Assembly (NCBI GenBank): GCA_030595185.1
Contig: JAUVDT010000013.1
Location: forward strand, 1-33,040
DNA: 33,040 bases
Direction of reading: 5' to 3'
Source of the DNA: Gammaproteobacteria bacterium
GTDB taxonomy: Bacteria; Pseudomonadota; Gammaproteobacteria; SZUA-229
The notes beneath the pieces were generated by a model. The model saw only the letters and a list, made by a program, of their open reading frames with translations. It was not told where the DNA came from and searched no databases. Shown in pieces: positions 17,576 to 27,897 of the stretch. The first letter of the stretch is position 1; each line of letters starts with the position of its first letter. The position numbers were made by a program, and so were the translations under genes.

Positions 17576-20500
17576 TTAACTCTTAACTAATTCACTAATT
17601 CTTTTTAATAAGGTTGATGAGTGGTAAGGTTTGTTAAGTAGATTCTTATGTAGACTATCATCGGTCATGTTTAAATGGCGGTCATCACTAAAGCCACTGG
17701 CCATTTGGATTTTTATATCTGGATATTCTTTCTGTACGATAGCTGCCAGCTCATAACCGTCCATTTCAGGCATAATGACATCAGTAAGTAGAATGTCTAT
17801 TTTTTGATTTGCTAATGTTTTGAGGGCTTGTTTACCATTATTTGCGCTTAGGCAGTTATAACCGTGTTGTTCAAGAATTTGAGAGGTAACGTTGATCAAT
17901 GCTGGCTCATCATCAACTATCAATATGGTTTCGGTTCCATATAAATCCTTTGGTTGAGTATTATTTTGAATTGGCTCTTCATTAACATTGTCATGCGCAC
18001 GAGGAAAGTAAAGTGTAAACCGAGTGCCATGACCTGGTTCTGAATAGAGGTTTATAGCGCCATGGCTTCTCTGTATAAATCCATAGACTTGAGTCAAACC
18101 TAGTCCTGTTCCTCGTTCACCTTTAGTTGAAAAGAAAGGATCAAAAACTTTCTCTTTGATTTCTTTACTCATGCCATTACCTGTATCGGTCAGGCTAAAT
18201 AAAACATAATCGCCTGCATCTATTTGTAACTGTTGAGCGTCTGAGTCAGAAATAACTTCATTTCGTGTTTGAATAGTTAGTTTGCCATTGTTTTCTATAG
18301 CATGCATGGAATTAATGCTCATATTTAATATAGCGTCTTCGAAATCACTTACATCGATAGATATGGGCCATAAATCATCAGACAGATTTAATTCCAGATT
18401 AATACGAGCTGTCATGGTTTTTTCTAACATGAGTCTTGAATCTTTTAATATTTCATTTAGCTGTACTACTTTATTTTCAGATGATTTTTGTCGGGAAAAA
18501 GTTAATAGTTTTTTGGTCAGCTTTGCACCACGTTCACCAGCACGGTGAATTTCTTTAATATAGCTAATTAAGTCTGGTTCATTAGAGAGCTTGATTTGTA
18601 ATAACTCTGAATAACCTAGTATTACGCCAAGCATATTGTTGTAGTCATGTGCAATACCACCTGTTAGTTTTCCAAGTGCTTCCATTTTTTGACTGCGGCG
18701 GAGTTGCTCATCCTGTAATTTTCGTTCAGTTACATCAGTGGATATCCCACATATTGCATAGATATTGTCATCATCATCAAGTAGTGGGAACTTTGTTGAA
18801 ACATAAGTATGTGGCCCATCCTCCTGAGGTGCTATTTCTTCAGATTCCAGTGCATGTCCTGTTTCTAAAACATCGATATCATTTTTCTGCATTTCATCAG
18901 CAATTTCTTTTGGAAATATATCGTGAAGTGTTTTACCTAGAATAGTTTTATTATCAACATTAAATAATTCACGAAATTGTTGGTTAATAAAAGTAAAGTG
19001 TCCTTCCAGGTCTTTAACGTAAATAACAGCTGGAGAATTATCCATAATAGCTTGTAGATCACGGCGATTTTTTGAAGCAGATTGACGTAATTTATACTGT
19101 TCTGTCACGTCGTTAAAGACCAGTACCATGCCGATGATACTGTTGTCTGTATTTCTAATAGGTGCAGCTGAATCGGCTATTTGAAATTCATTACCACTTT
19201 TTGAAATTAAGGTAGTGTGATTGCTGAGATATACTATTTCACCCGTTGCTAAAACTTTATCGACAGGGTTTTGTATAGGCTCTCTTGTTGTAGCGTTGAT
19301 AATAGGAAAAACAGTTTTCAAAGGTATGTTTTTTGCTTCATCTATTGTCCAGCCCGTTAGTTGTTCTGCTACGGGGTTCATGCGGGTGATATTACCTTTT
19401 GAGTCGGTGGTAATGACTGCATCACCTATACTGTTAAGTGTAATGGCAAGATCTTGTTCACTTTCCTGAAGGGCAAGCTGAGCTCTATGGGCTATTGTGA
19501 TATCTAATACAATAGATGCTGCACCAATGACGTTACCCGATTTATCTATAAGTGGGGTGTTGTGCCATTCGCAAAGAATTATATCTCCAGACTTTGTAAG
19601 GTTTTCATTAATACTTACCATGCCACCTTTTTGAGATATTAAGTTTTCCCATAGTTCTTTAATATCAACGATAACGTTTTTAGGTAACATAATGTCTGCA
19701 AAGTTTTTTCCTTTCACTTCTTCTAGTGTATAGCCAAACATTTTTTCAGCTGCTTTGTTCCAGTCAATAACTTCAAAGTCTATGCTCCATTCAATTGTAG
19801 CAAGAGGCGTTTGTTCTCTGTATAGTTTGAGCTGTTGTTCTGATAAACGAATTTCTTCACGCATGTGGTATTGTTCAGTAACATCGTTAAAAATTAATAC
19901 CATGCCTTGAATATCGTTATTGCTATTTCGAATAGGGGCTGCAGAGTCTGCTATCTGGTATTCAGTACCGTCTTTAGCAATGAGTGTGGTGTGGTTACTG
20001 AGAAAAACAGTTTCACCAGTTGATATAACGATATCTACCGGATTATTAATTTTCTTGCGTGTGGTTGCGTTAATAATTGGGAAGATTGTTTTTAAGGGGT
20101 TATTCTTAGCATCTTTTAATGACCATCCCGTTAGTTTTTCTGCTACCGGATTCATGCGTGTTACCATGCCATTAGAATCTGTTGTAATAACAGCATCACC
20201 AATACTATCGAGTGTAATAGCAAGATCTTGTTCACGATCTTCAAGAGCTTGAAGTGCCTTTTCTCGCTCTAATTGTGAGGATTGAATATTTCTTGTCATC
20301 TCATTAAAAGCATCGGCAAGTACTTTAATTTCATCACTTGTTTTTATGTTTATTCGGCCTTCAAAATTTCCTGAACCAATGTCTTTAGTCGCATTAATTA
20401 AGTGTGTAATTGGCTTGGATATAGAGCGATAAATTATGGTTCCCATACTGATGATAATAAAGGTAAGGATGAATGCGGCTATTATTGTAGTATTTATCAG

Positions 20501-21376
20501 TGAGCTAATAGAGCTTTTAGCCTGACTGGCTGCACTTGCTAATTCGGCTTGCTCAGTTTTTATTAAATCATAGAGAGTGTGTATAAGTGTTTTTCTTGAT
20601 TTATTTAGCTCTTCTTCATAAGCGTATATTCTCGATACAGGGGCTTTTCGTTCTGAAATTTCATTGAGATAATAGTTGGCCGATTCTGTATAGGCTGACA
20701 CGGCTTGTTTTAATACATTGGTGTTAGATTTGTTATTAGCTTTATCGAAGTCATTAACTAATTTGTTGAGTTTAGCTATTGACTCAACTGCTTTGTTTTT
20801 GTCATGTGGTATTCCACGTAAGTAGAACTCAATTGATTTTAGTGATACTTTTCTGGCTTCGCTTTTTATTTTCTCCAGAATTAATTTATCGTGAGTTGTG
20901 CTGATGTTTTTCGTAATACCAATAAGGTTTTTTCTGGATTTATGTAATTTAGATTCATCCAAGTTTAATCTGCTTAATGAAGGACCTTCTGATATTTTAA
21001 GATAATCCTCAGTCGTTAGAATAAATTGATTTACAAGAGTATTAAGGTCGTTTAGATCGGTACGCACGGTGCGATGGTCTTGTGCCTCAAGAGTTGTGTA
21101 ATTTGAGACATGATGTTTGATTTTTTCAATGGCTTCTAGTGCTTTTGATTTATCTTTTTTGTTGCCATGAATTGAATATTCAACGGCTTTTAGTGATGCT
21201 TGTCTGGCGCTTGATTTTATTTCGATTAATGATGTTAATGAAGGGGTTTCTGATTCGATTAGTTCATCAAATAAATCAGCTAATTCAATGCCGTTCTGAA
21301 TTTTAAAGAAATCGGATAGTGCGGAAACAGTAATAACAATTACTACAGTTAATATTATCTTATGACTAATACGCAT
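17576..21376 (-). CDS. Hybrid sensor histidine kinase with duplicated PAS domains
   Basis: This 1266-residue inner-membrane hybrid kinase has TM1 at about 5-22. Its periplasmic region contains two similar segments ([15 protein letters not shown] and [15 protein letters not shown]). TM2 (about 290-315) and HAMP follow, then four PAS domains (about 380-500, 515-630, 640-760, 775-890). The kinase core has His910 in [18 protein letters not shown] and an HATPase domain with DTGNGMS and GTGLGL. The receiver has phospho-acceptor Asp1199 in [15 protein letters not shown]1 and PAS3 are close duplicates. AGAAGGACA precedes the ATG. It is the last gene of a three-gene operon, 15 bases after the porin. 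No output domain exists, so a separate Hpt or regulator is expected. The signal is unknown. Confidence 0.93.
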   Translation of the reverse strand: MRISHKIILTVVIVITVSALSDFFKIQNGIELADLFDELIESETPSLTSLIEIKSSARQASLKAVEYSIHGNKKDKSKALEAIEKIKHHVSNYTTLEAQDHRTVRTDLNDLNTLVNQFILTTEDYLKISEGPSLSRLNLDESKLHKSRKNLIGITKNISTTHDKLILEKIKSEARKVSLKSIEFYLRGIPHDKNKAVESIAKLNKLVNDFDKANNKSNTNVLKQAVSAYTESANYYLNEISERKAPVSRIYAYEEELNKSRKTLIHTLYDLIKTEQAELASAASQAKSSISSLINTTIIAAFILTFIIISMGTIIYRSISKPITHLINATKDIGSGNFEGRINIKTSDEIKVLADAFNEMTRNIQSSQLEREKALQALEDREQDLAITLDSIGDAVITTDSNGMVTRMNPVAEKLTGWSLKDAKNNPLKTIFPIINATTRKKINNPVDIVISTGETVFLSNHTTLIAKDGTEYQIADSAAPIRNSNNDIQGMVLIFNDVTEQYHMREEIRLSEQQLKLYREQTPLATIEWSIDFEVIDWNKAAEKMFGYTLEEVKGKNFADIMLPKNVIVDIKELWENLISQKGGMVSINENLTKSGDIILCEWHNTPLIDKSGNVIGAASIVLDITIAHRAQLALQESEQDLAITLNSIGDAVITTDSKGNITRMNPVAEQLTGWTIDEAKNIPLKTVFPIINATTREPIQNPVDKVLATGEIVYLSNHTTLISKSGNEFQIADSAAPIRNTDNSIIGMVLVFNDVTEQYKLRQSASKNRRDLQAIMDNSPAVIYVKDLEGHFTFINQQFRELFNVDNKTILGKTLHDIFPKEIADEMQKNDIDVLETGHALESEEIAPQEDGPHTYVSTKFPLLDDDDNIYAICGISTDVTERKLQDEQLRRSQKMEALGKLTGGIAHDYNNMLGVILGYSELLQIKLSNEPDLISYIKEIHRAGERGAKLTKKLLTFSRQKSSENKVVQLNEILKDSRLMLEKTMTARINLELNLSDDLWPISIDVSDFEDAILNMSINSMHAIENNGKLTIQTRNEVISDSDAQQLQIDAGDYVLFSLTDTGNGMSKEIKEKVFDPFFSTKGERGTGLGLTQVYGFIQRSHGAINLYSEPGHGTRFTLYFPRAHDNVNEEPIQNNTQPKDLYGTETILIVDDEPALINVTSQILEQHGYNCLSANNGKQALKTLANQKIDILLTDVIMPEMDGYELAAIVQKEYPDIKIQMASGFSDDRHLNMTDDSLHKNLLNKPYHSSTLLKRISELVKS

Positions 21377-21391
21377 TATTGTCCTTCTATT

Positions 21392-22513
21392 TTAAAAGTC
21401 TATCTGAGCACGAAACTGTAATATATTGGGGTTTCCATAAATATTATCAACATCTGTATTTACAAAAATATAATTCATTGAAAAACGGGTCTTTTTAGTA
21501 GTATAGCAATTGATGCCAATTGTTGTATTTTCTGCTTTGCCACCAGTTATAGTGTCATCATTTAGGTTGAGCTTACTATAACGAATAGCTACTTCCCATG
21601 CGCCGTGTGTGCTTATTGGTTTAATACGACCATATACCCCGCGATTGGCTCTATATGGTCTTTTTTCGCCAGTTAAAAACCAACTGGCATAAATATATGA
21701 GCCATGAAACTGTAAGCTATTAGAGTTATCGTTTTTTGTCAATTTAACGGCCATTGCTTCAGCTTGAATTGAAAATGATTTGAAGGTTGTCGATATTTCA
21801 ATGCCTGAACGAATTATGTGATCAATGTTGGTGATAGTTCCTGTGTCGAGAATATTATCTGTTATGTGTGATTCAGGCCTTGCATCAAACGAAATACTGT
21901 TATTAACATCATCTTCTGGTTCTTCAATACTTAAGTTAACGCCTACATGAAGTATTTGCTGCATGTTTTGTAGAATAGGGCTTGTGACTCGACTACTAAT
22001 ACCAAAGCCTTCATCACCATTGTCGCCATCGGCTGAGCCTTGTCCGAATATGCCTGCATTGTAATTAATATTGTTTGAGTAATTGTGATACGCAATACCA
22101 ATTCGTCGGCCAGGTTTAAAAGCATTTGGTAATGCCTGTTCCATAAATGTAATAAATTTAGAGCTGGTCATTTCATCAATGCTGAAAGATGGTTTGAATA
22201 AACCAATCTTAAAGCCCGTATCATTATTTTTCATATAAGCATCTTTGACGCTTAAGTCATTTTCTTCAAAGCCGACTCTTAATTTGTAATCCCAGTTTTT
22301 ATTATGTTGGCCAGAAATAAAGAACCTGGCTCTTCTAACTTCAGTGCCGCTACCGGGAGTTAATTCTGTTTGATCATCGTTAATGAAGGTGGCATCTAGT
22401 TGAATAGTGCCACCTATATTAGGTTGGTTTAAATCGGCTGAGCTGGCAATAGAAATACCATAATATATTAGGGGTAAATGAATCAACAAAAAGCTTATTT
22501 TAATGATATACAT
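21392..22513 (-). CDS. Outer-membrane porin of the OprO/OprP phosphate-selective type
   Basis: This 373-residue protein has a hydrophobic N-terminal signal (about 1-27, ending near ASSADLNQ) and then alternating beta-strand sequence through to an aromatic C-terminus (RAQIDF), as in outer-membrane barrels. Family-like blocks are TEVRRARFFISGQHNKNWDYKLR, DAYMKNNDTGFKIGLFKPSFS and the GRRIGIAYHNY segment, all typical of phosphate-selective porin O/P members. Actual substrate selectivity cannot be deduced. It is slightly shorter than OprP. It lies between two signalling genes on the same strand with gaps of 25 and 15 bases, so it is probably co-transcribed with them. Confidence 0.8.
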   Translation of the reverse strand: MYIIKISFLLIHLPLIYYGISIASSADLNQPNIGGTIQLDATFINDDQTELTPGSGTEVRRARFFISGQHNKNWDYKLRVGFEENDLSVKDAYMKNNDTGFKIGLFKPSFSIDEMTSSKFITFMEQALPNAFKPGRRIGIAYHNYSNNINYNAGIFGQGSADGDNGDEGFGISSRVTSPILQNMQQILHVGVNLSIEEPEDDVNNSISFDARPESHITDNILDTGTITNIDHIIRSGIEISTTFKSFSIQAEAMAVKLTKNDNSNSLQFHGSYIYASWFLTGEKRPYRANRGVYGRIKPISTHGAWEVAIRYSKLNLNDDTITGGKAENTTIGINCYTTKKTRFSMNYIFVNTDVDNIYGNPNILQFRAQIDF

Positions 22514-22538
22514 TTATAGAGTATAGCTATCTCTATGG

Positions 22539-25367
22539 TTATTTTTCATTGATATTAGTTAATAGTTTTTCAAACTCTTCTGCTGGAACTGGTTTGCTGC
22601 AAAAATAGCCTTGATACCATTCGCATCCATATTCTTTCACGATATCGAGTTGCTTCTGTTCTTCAACGCCTTCGGCAATTATTTTTAAACCCAGATTATG
22701 GCCCATCGCAATAATTGTTTTTACGATGGTGTCATCATCTTTGTCGAAAGTAATATCACGAATAAATGAACGATCAATCTTTAAAACATCAATAGGGAAT
22801 ATTTTTAAATAGCTGAGTGATGAGTAGCCTGTACCAAAGTCATCGATAGCCAGTTTAATGCCGAGTTGGTGCAGGCTTTGTAATGTTTTGGCAACTTCCC
22901 CCGGGTTGTCCATGATGCTACTCTCGGTCACTTCTAACTCAAGCCATTGCGCATCAAGTTTAGTTTCTATGAGAACTGATTTTATGTTGTCCAGAATATT
23001 TTCTTGCCTAAATTGTCTAGGAGATAAGTTAACGGCAATTTGTATAGGTTGGTATCCTTTTTCTTGCCATTCTTTATTTTGTTGGCATGCTGTTTTAAGT
23101 ACCCAGTCGCCAACTTCCGTTATTAAACCTGTCTCTTCTAAGATGGGTATGAATTTATTAGGAGATACAATTCCTAAGTCAGGGTGCATCCATCTGATAA
23201 GTGATTCTGCGCCTACAATTTTTCCATTTTGAAGGTCAACTTGTGGCTGATAATACAATTGAAATTCGTTTCTTTCTAAGGCGCGTCGTAGGCTGCTTTT
23301 CATAACCAGTTGTTCAAAGCCTTGTGTATTCATTTCGTCATTGAAAAACTGGAAACTGTTACCTTCACGTTTTGCATGGTTTTGGGCAGACTCTGCAGAG
23401 CGAAATAAAACCGCATCATTATCACCATCGGTTGGTGCTATTGAAATTCCTATACTTGCTGTAACAAAGACTTCTTGTTTGTTGAGCATGATTGGTTCGG
23501 CAATGCTGTCTAATATTTTCTGGGCTTTTTTAGCCAGTTGATTCGGTGAGTCGATATCGGGGCAAATAATAGTGAATTCATCGCTGCTGATTCTCGCTGT
23601 TTTATCTAACTCATGATTACAGCGAATAATTCTTCTGGCAATAATTTGTAGTAATTGGTCACCTGCATCATGCCCCATGGTTTCATTAATATTAAAGAAT
23701 CGATCAATATCTATATTAAGAATACCTGTGAGTTTATTATTTACATCACTCAGGGCTAGTGAGTTTTTTAAAATTTCATGGCTGAGTGATCGATTTGGTA
23801 AGTTTGTTAAGTTATCGTAATAGGCTAAACGATGAATCTGTTCTTCATCATGTTTTCTGTCACTGATATCAGCAAAGATAGCAATGTATTCTACAATGCT
23901 GTTATCGCTATCTTTTAATGTGCTGATGGTGAGAAGTTCAGGGTAAATCTCACCATTCTTTCGTCGGTTCCATACTTCTCCTTGCCAAACACCACTCTGG
24001 TTAAGCATTTTCCACATGTCGGCAAAAAAGACATCCTTATGTTTTCCCGATTTTAATATATTGGGTTTTTTTCCAATGATGTCTTGCTCACTGTAGCCGG
24101 TAATTTTACTGAAAGCGGGGTTGATTCGAATGATATTGTTTTGGCTATCACAGATTAAGATGCCTTCAATGCTGTGTTCAAAAACTTGTGCAGCCTGTAA
24201 ATTTTTAGCATCGTTTTCTTTTCGCTCGGTAATGTCTCTTTTAATAGAAACGAAGTGACTAATTTTACCGTGCTCATTTAATACAGAGGTAATCGTTTGT
24301 TCTTCTAAATATTCATCGCCATTCTTTTTGCAATTAATTAATTCGCTGTTCCAAGTTTCACCAGAAAGAATGGTTTTCCAAAGCTTCTCATATAGCGCTT
24401 TGTCTTGATTTAGTGAGTTCCATAAGTGAGGTGTGCTACCTACTAGTTCGGTATACTTATAACCACTAAGGCGTGTCATTGCAGGGTTGGCCCAAACAAT
24501 TTCCCCATTAATATCGGTAATTATAATGCTGTCTGCCGAAGCCTCTAAAGCAGCAGCTAATAAATGTAATTGTTTGAAAGTCTCATTCGAATGTGTGATG
24601 TCTTGTAAAATGCCTGAAATGTGAGAGATGTTTCCATCTTTATCAGGAATAGGTTTGCCCTGGCTTTTAACAACCACTTCGTTACCAAGTGGCTGGATAA
24701 TTCTAAATTCTAATAGAAAGGCTTTTTGCTTTTCTATGACATTTTCTATGGCATCTGAAAGCATGGCTTTGTCATCTGCGTGAACAAAGCTTAAAAGATC
24801 CTCAAAACCATTTTTAAGTTGTCTTTCAGGAATGCCTAAGATGGTAAAAATTTCACTCGAACAATAAAGCTCATTGGTGTTGATATTCCATTCCCAATTA
24901 CCCATTTGTGCAATGCTTTGTGCTTCTGCAAGGCGTGCTTCACTAATAATAAGATCCTTTTTAACTTGATCTTGTTGTTTAATGTTGCCCCATTCGCGAC
25001 AGTTTCTTTGTAAAGTTCTGGGTAAGCTGATAAAGGCTTCTGGTGTTTTAGCCAGATAGTCCATTGCACCATTTTTTATAACTTCAACAGCCAGCTTTTC
25101 ATTACCATTATTGGTTAAGATGATGACGGGTATTTTTCGCTGTACTAATGAGTTGGTGAGTAAAATGCTGGCATCACCATCAGGTAAATGATAATCGCTA
25201 ATAATCACGTTAGGTGGCGATAATTGAATATGGCTTAATGCGTCTGTAATTGATGATTTAAAGATTAATTCAGGGGTTGTGTCCTGCAGAGCAAATGCTT
25301 TTTCAATTTGCTCTTTATCAGATTGGCTCTGATCTATAATTAGAATTGTGGTCTGATCGGTACTCAT
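22539..25367 (-). CDS. REC-PAS-GGDEF-EAL cyclic-di-GMP signalling protein
   Basis: This 942-residue soluble protein begins with a receiver with Asp58 in NVIISDYHLPDGD. Its usual second acidic residue is replaced (IIDQ instead of DD). Three PAS domains follow (about 145-260, 270-385, 390-510), then a GGDEF domain (about 515-670) and an EAL domain (about 685-935). The GGDEF signature is SSDEF (residues 594-598), so cyclase activity is doubtful. The EAL motif is ESL (721-723) with Glu kept. DDFGTGYSSLSYL, KIDRSFI and IIAEGVEE are intact, so c-di-GMP phosphodiesterase activity is plausible. It is the first gene of the operon with the porin and hybrid kinase, whose phosphoryl groups could reach this receiver. 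Confidence 0.92.
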   Translation of the reverse strand: MSTDQTTILIIDQSQSDKEQIEKAFALQDTTPELIFKSSITDALSHIQLSPPNVIISDYHLPDGDASILLTNSLVQRKIPVIILTNNGNEKLAVEVIKNGAMDYLAKTPEAFISLPRTLQRNCREWGNIKQQDQVKKDLIISEARLAEAQSIAQMGNWEWNINTNELYCSSEIFTILGIPERQLKNGFEDLLSFVHADDKAMLSDAIENVIEKQKAFLLEFRIIQPLGNEVVVKSQGKPIPDKDGNISHISGILQDITHSNETFKQLHLLAAALEASADSIIITDINGEIVWANPAMTRLSGYKYTELVGSTPHLWNSLNQDKALYEKLWKTILSGETWNSELINCKKNGDEYLEEQTITSVLNEHGKISHFVSIKRDITERKENDAKNLQAAQVFEHSIEGILICDSQNNIIRINPAFSKITGYSEQDIIGKKPNILKSGKHKDVFFADMWKMLNQSGVWQGEVWNRRKNGEIYPELLTISTLKDSDNSIVEYIAIFADISDRKHDEEQIHRLAYYDNLTNLPNRSLSHEILKNSLALSDVNNKLTGILNIDIDRFFNINETMGHDAGDQLLQIIARRIIRCNHELDKTARISSDEFTIICPDIDSPNQLAKKAQKILDSIAEPIMLNKQEVFVTASIGISIAPTDGDNDAVLFRSAESAQNHAKREGNSFQFFNDEMNTQGFEQLVMKSSLRRALERNEFQLYYQPQVDLQNGKIVGAESLIRWMHPDLGIVSPNKFIPILEETGLITEVGDWVLKTACQQNKEWQEKGYQPIQIAVNLSPRQFRQENILDNIKSVLIETKLDAQWLELEVTESSIMDNPGEVAKTLQSLHQLGIKLAIDDFGTGYSSLSYLKIFPIDVLKIDRSFIRDITFDKDDDTIVKTIIAMGHNLGLKIIAEGVEEQKQLDIVKEYGCEWYQGYFCSKPVPAEEFEKLLTNINEK

Positions 25368-25535
25368 AATGTATTCAATAGTATAAGTAAGTAGAGTAAA
25401 AGCAAATCATAAATCGATAATTTACTGATTTTCTTATTATTTTTCTTGTAGGGGCATAATGGTGCTTGCATCGCACCGAAGATTCGCGCAAAATAGCCAC
25501 GCCTTTTGATAGCCTCTATCATTAGTGTCTTTATG

Positions 25536-25645
<110 letters not shown>

Positions 25646-25755
25646 TTTCATAAGCTTCTTCTTAACATCAATTGTTCTCTCCTTCATTAGGTATTTACCG
25701 TCGTTTAACGGTAGAATACAGCTCTTAGTAATTGTTTCTAAAATAACAGTAATTT

Positions 25756-27396
25756 ATGAATTATCAGGTTTTGGCTAGGAAGTGGCGGCCTCAAAATTTC
25801 AAAGAAATGGTCGGTCAGGATCATGTGCTACGTGCATTGGTCAATGCGCTGGATGAAAATCGTCTGCACCATGCTTATTTGTTCACCGGTACCCGCGGTG
25901 TGGGTAAAACAACGGTTGCCAGAAACTTTGCCAAAGCCTTAAATTGTGAGCAGGGTATTAGCTCAAGCCCATGTGGCGTGTGCCAGGCTTGTGTTGAAAT
26001 CAGTGAAGGGCGTTTCATCGACTTGATTGAAGTGGATGCGGCATCACGTACTAAAGTCGAAGACACCAGAGAATTACTCGATAACATCTTATACGCGCCA
26101 ACCAATGGCCGCTTCAAAATCTATTTGATCGATGAAGTACACATGCTCTCAAATCACAGTTTTAATGCTTTGCTTAAAACGCTTGAAGAGCCACCGCCAC
26201 ACGTAAAATTTTTATTAGCGACTACAGATCCACAAAAGCTTCCGGTTACGGTTTTGTCGCGTTGTTTACAGTTTAATTTAAAACCTATGCCACCGGCGCT
26301 GATCAGCCAGCACCTCGAATATGTTTTAGGACAAGAAAATATCGTTTTTGAAACAGCGGCATTACAAGAAATTGCTTATGCCGCTGATGGCAGTATGCGC
26401 GATGCGTTAAGTTTAACCGATCAGGCCATTGCTTATGGTCACTCAGAAGTTAAAACGCAAGATGTACGTGAAATGTTGGGCACAGTGGCACGTGATCAGG
26501 TCATCAATATAGTAAAAGCATTAAGTACTAATAATGCAACAGCGGTGATGTCAGCAGTAGAACAACTGGCGCAAATGTCGCCTGACTATGATAATGCCTT
26601 ATCAGAAATTTTAGCGTTATTGCATCAGATTGCGTTATTAATTCAAGTCCCTGACGCACTTGATCAAACGGTATTGGATTTTCAGCAGATTAAAGAACTG
26701 TCTCAAACTGTCATTGCTGAAGATGTTCAGTTGTTTTATCAGATCGGATTAATTGGTCGACGTGATTTGGCTTTAGCACCTGATATGCGATCAGGTTTTG
26801 AAATGGTTTTGCTTCGAATGCTGGCTTTTAAACCAGTAGAGTCATCACAAACTCAACTTGTAGCACCTGTTACAGCGAGGCCGACTCAAGCAGCCGCTGT
26901 TGTAAATAGCCCGGTTACCAATACGGTGGCAGAACGAGTTGTTGTCGCACCAGAAATAGCGCCAGTAGCTAATAATGCTGAGTTAGTTGCTAATCTTGGA
27001 AAAAGTGCAGATTTAAATGCAGAGTGGCATGGCATCGTAAACGCATTGCCCGTTAGGGGTATGGCAAAGCAATTGGCATTAAATTGTGAGCTTAAAGCGT
27101 ATGAAGATAAGTATGTCGTACTTAATATCAGTAATGAGCACAAGTCCATGCTTACACCCAGTGTGGAAGAGCAATTAACTAAAGCGCTTTGTGACTTTTT
27201 TAAGAGAGATTTAAAGCTCAAAATACAGTCAGGAAATTTTGAGCACGCAACCCCGGCAGTTGCAGAACAAAAAAAAGTTGAAGATAAATTACAATCAGCG
27301 CAACAAAGTATCGACAGCGATACTGTAGTACAAGCTTTTAAAGATAACTTTGGTGCGACGGTGATAGAGCAATCGGTACGCCCGATTAAAGACTGA
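25756..27396 (+). CDS. dnaX: DNA polymerase III subunit tau (gamma/tau)
   Basis: DnaX is the clamp-loader ATPase that links the polymerase cores and helicase at the replication fork. The 546 residues begin with the invariant MNYQVLARKWRPQNFKEMVGQ. Walker A is GTRGVGKTT with Lys51. Zinc ligands are in CEQGISSSPCGVCQAC, Walker B is IYLIDEVHML, and ATTDPQKLPVTVLSRC is the sensor/arginine-finger region. A Pro/Ala/Val-rich linker (about 370-420) leads to the C-terminal tau domain that binds the alpha subunit, ending QSVRPIKD like E. coli tau. It is shorter than E. coli tau (643), chiefly in the linker. A run of eight A (27269-27276) lies in codons 505-507; a -1 slip there would give a stop two codons later. 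Confidence 0.97.
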   Translation: MNYQVLARKWRPQNFKEMVGQDHVLRALVNALDENRLHHAYLFTGTRGVGKTTVARNFAKALNCEQGISSSPCGVCQACVEISEGRFIDLIEVDAASRTKVEDTRELLDNILYAPTNGRFKIYLIDEVHMLSNHSFNALLKTLEEPPPHVKFLLATTDPQKLPVTVLSRCLQFNLKPMPPALISQHLEYVLGQENIVFETAALQEIAYAADGSMRDALSLTDQAIAYGHSEVKTQDVREMLGTVARDQVINIVKALSTNNATAVMSAVEQLAQMSPDYDNALSEILALLHQIALLIQVPDALDQTVLDFQQIKELSQTVIAEDVQLFYQIGLIGRRDLALAPDMRSGFEMVLLRMLAFKPVESSQTQLVAPVTARPTQAAAVVNSPVTNTVAERVVVAPEIAPVANNAELVANLGKSADLNAEWHGIVNALPVRGMAKQLALNCELKAYEDKYVVLNISNEHKSMLTPSVEEQLTKALCDFFKRDLKLKIQSGNFEHATPAVAEQKKVEDKLQSAQQSIDSDTVVQAFKDNFGATVIEQSVRPIKD

Positions 27397-27533
27397 TACC
27401 TTTATACGAAAGTCTTTTCTCACAATACGGCGTTAAAAATCAGCGCAAAATGCTCACTTACTTTGTGTAAGCTGCGCTTTTTTACTGTTTTTTGCCTTGT
27501 CTTGAGAGAAAATCCAATTCGTATAAAGGCATC
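27395..27533. repeat. Large imperfect inverted repeat between dnaX and ybaB
   Basis: GATACCTTTATACGAA (27395-27410) and TTCGTATAAAGGCATC (27518-27533) pair at 15 of 16 positions. Inside, TCTTTTCTCA faces TGAGAGAAAA, AGCGCA faces TGCGCT, and CTTAC / GTAAG closes a 5-base loop. The whole 139-base interval therefore folds as one long interrupted hairpin starting on the dnaX stop codon. It looks like a dispersed MITE-type element or a large transcript-end structure. Confidence 0.7.
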
Positions 27534-27563
27534 AGTTAAATAATTTTTGAAGAGGTAAAGAAT

Positions 27564-27884
27564 ATGAAAGGTGGATTAGGCGGCTTGATGAAACAAGCTC
27601 AAAAAATGCAGGAAGACATGAAAAAAGCACAAGCTGAATTGGCAACGATGGAAGTCGAAGGCGAAGCTGGTGCCGGCATGGTTAAAGTAACTATGAATGG
27701 TCGTCATGAAATTCGTCGCGTTAATATAGATGATGGTGTGATGGATGATAAAGAAATGCTGGAAGATTTAATTGCGGCAGCGGTTAATGATGCTGTTCGT
27801 AAAATAGAGCAACAATCATCAGATAAAATGTCAGGTGTGACTGCAGGTATGAACTTACCAGCAGGAATGAAACTACCGTTTTAA
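27564..27884 (+). CDS. ybaB: YbaB/EbfC-family nucleoid-associated protein
   Basis: This 106-residue protein begins [22 protein letters not shown], has the central [25 protein letters not shown], and ends [12 protein letters not shown], all hallmarks of YbaB. It forms a tweezer-like dimer that binds DNA without strong sequence specificity. The gene sits between dnaX and recR, its standard place in bacteria, and is probably co-transcribed with recR, which starts 13 bases later. GAAGAGG upstream is the ribosome site. Confidence 0.97.
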   Translation: MKGGLGGLMKQAQKMQEDMKKAQAELATMEVEGEAGAGMVKVTMNGRHEIRRVNIDDGVMDDKEMLEDLIAAAVNDAVRKIEQQSSDKMSGVTAGMNLPAGMKLPF

Positions 27885-27897
27885 TTAAAGAAAAATT

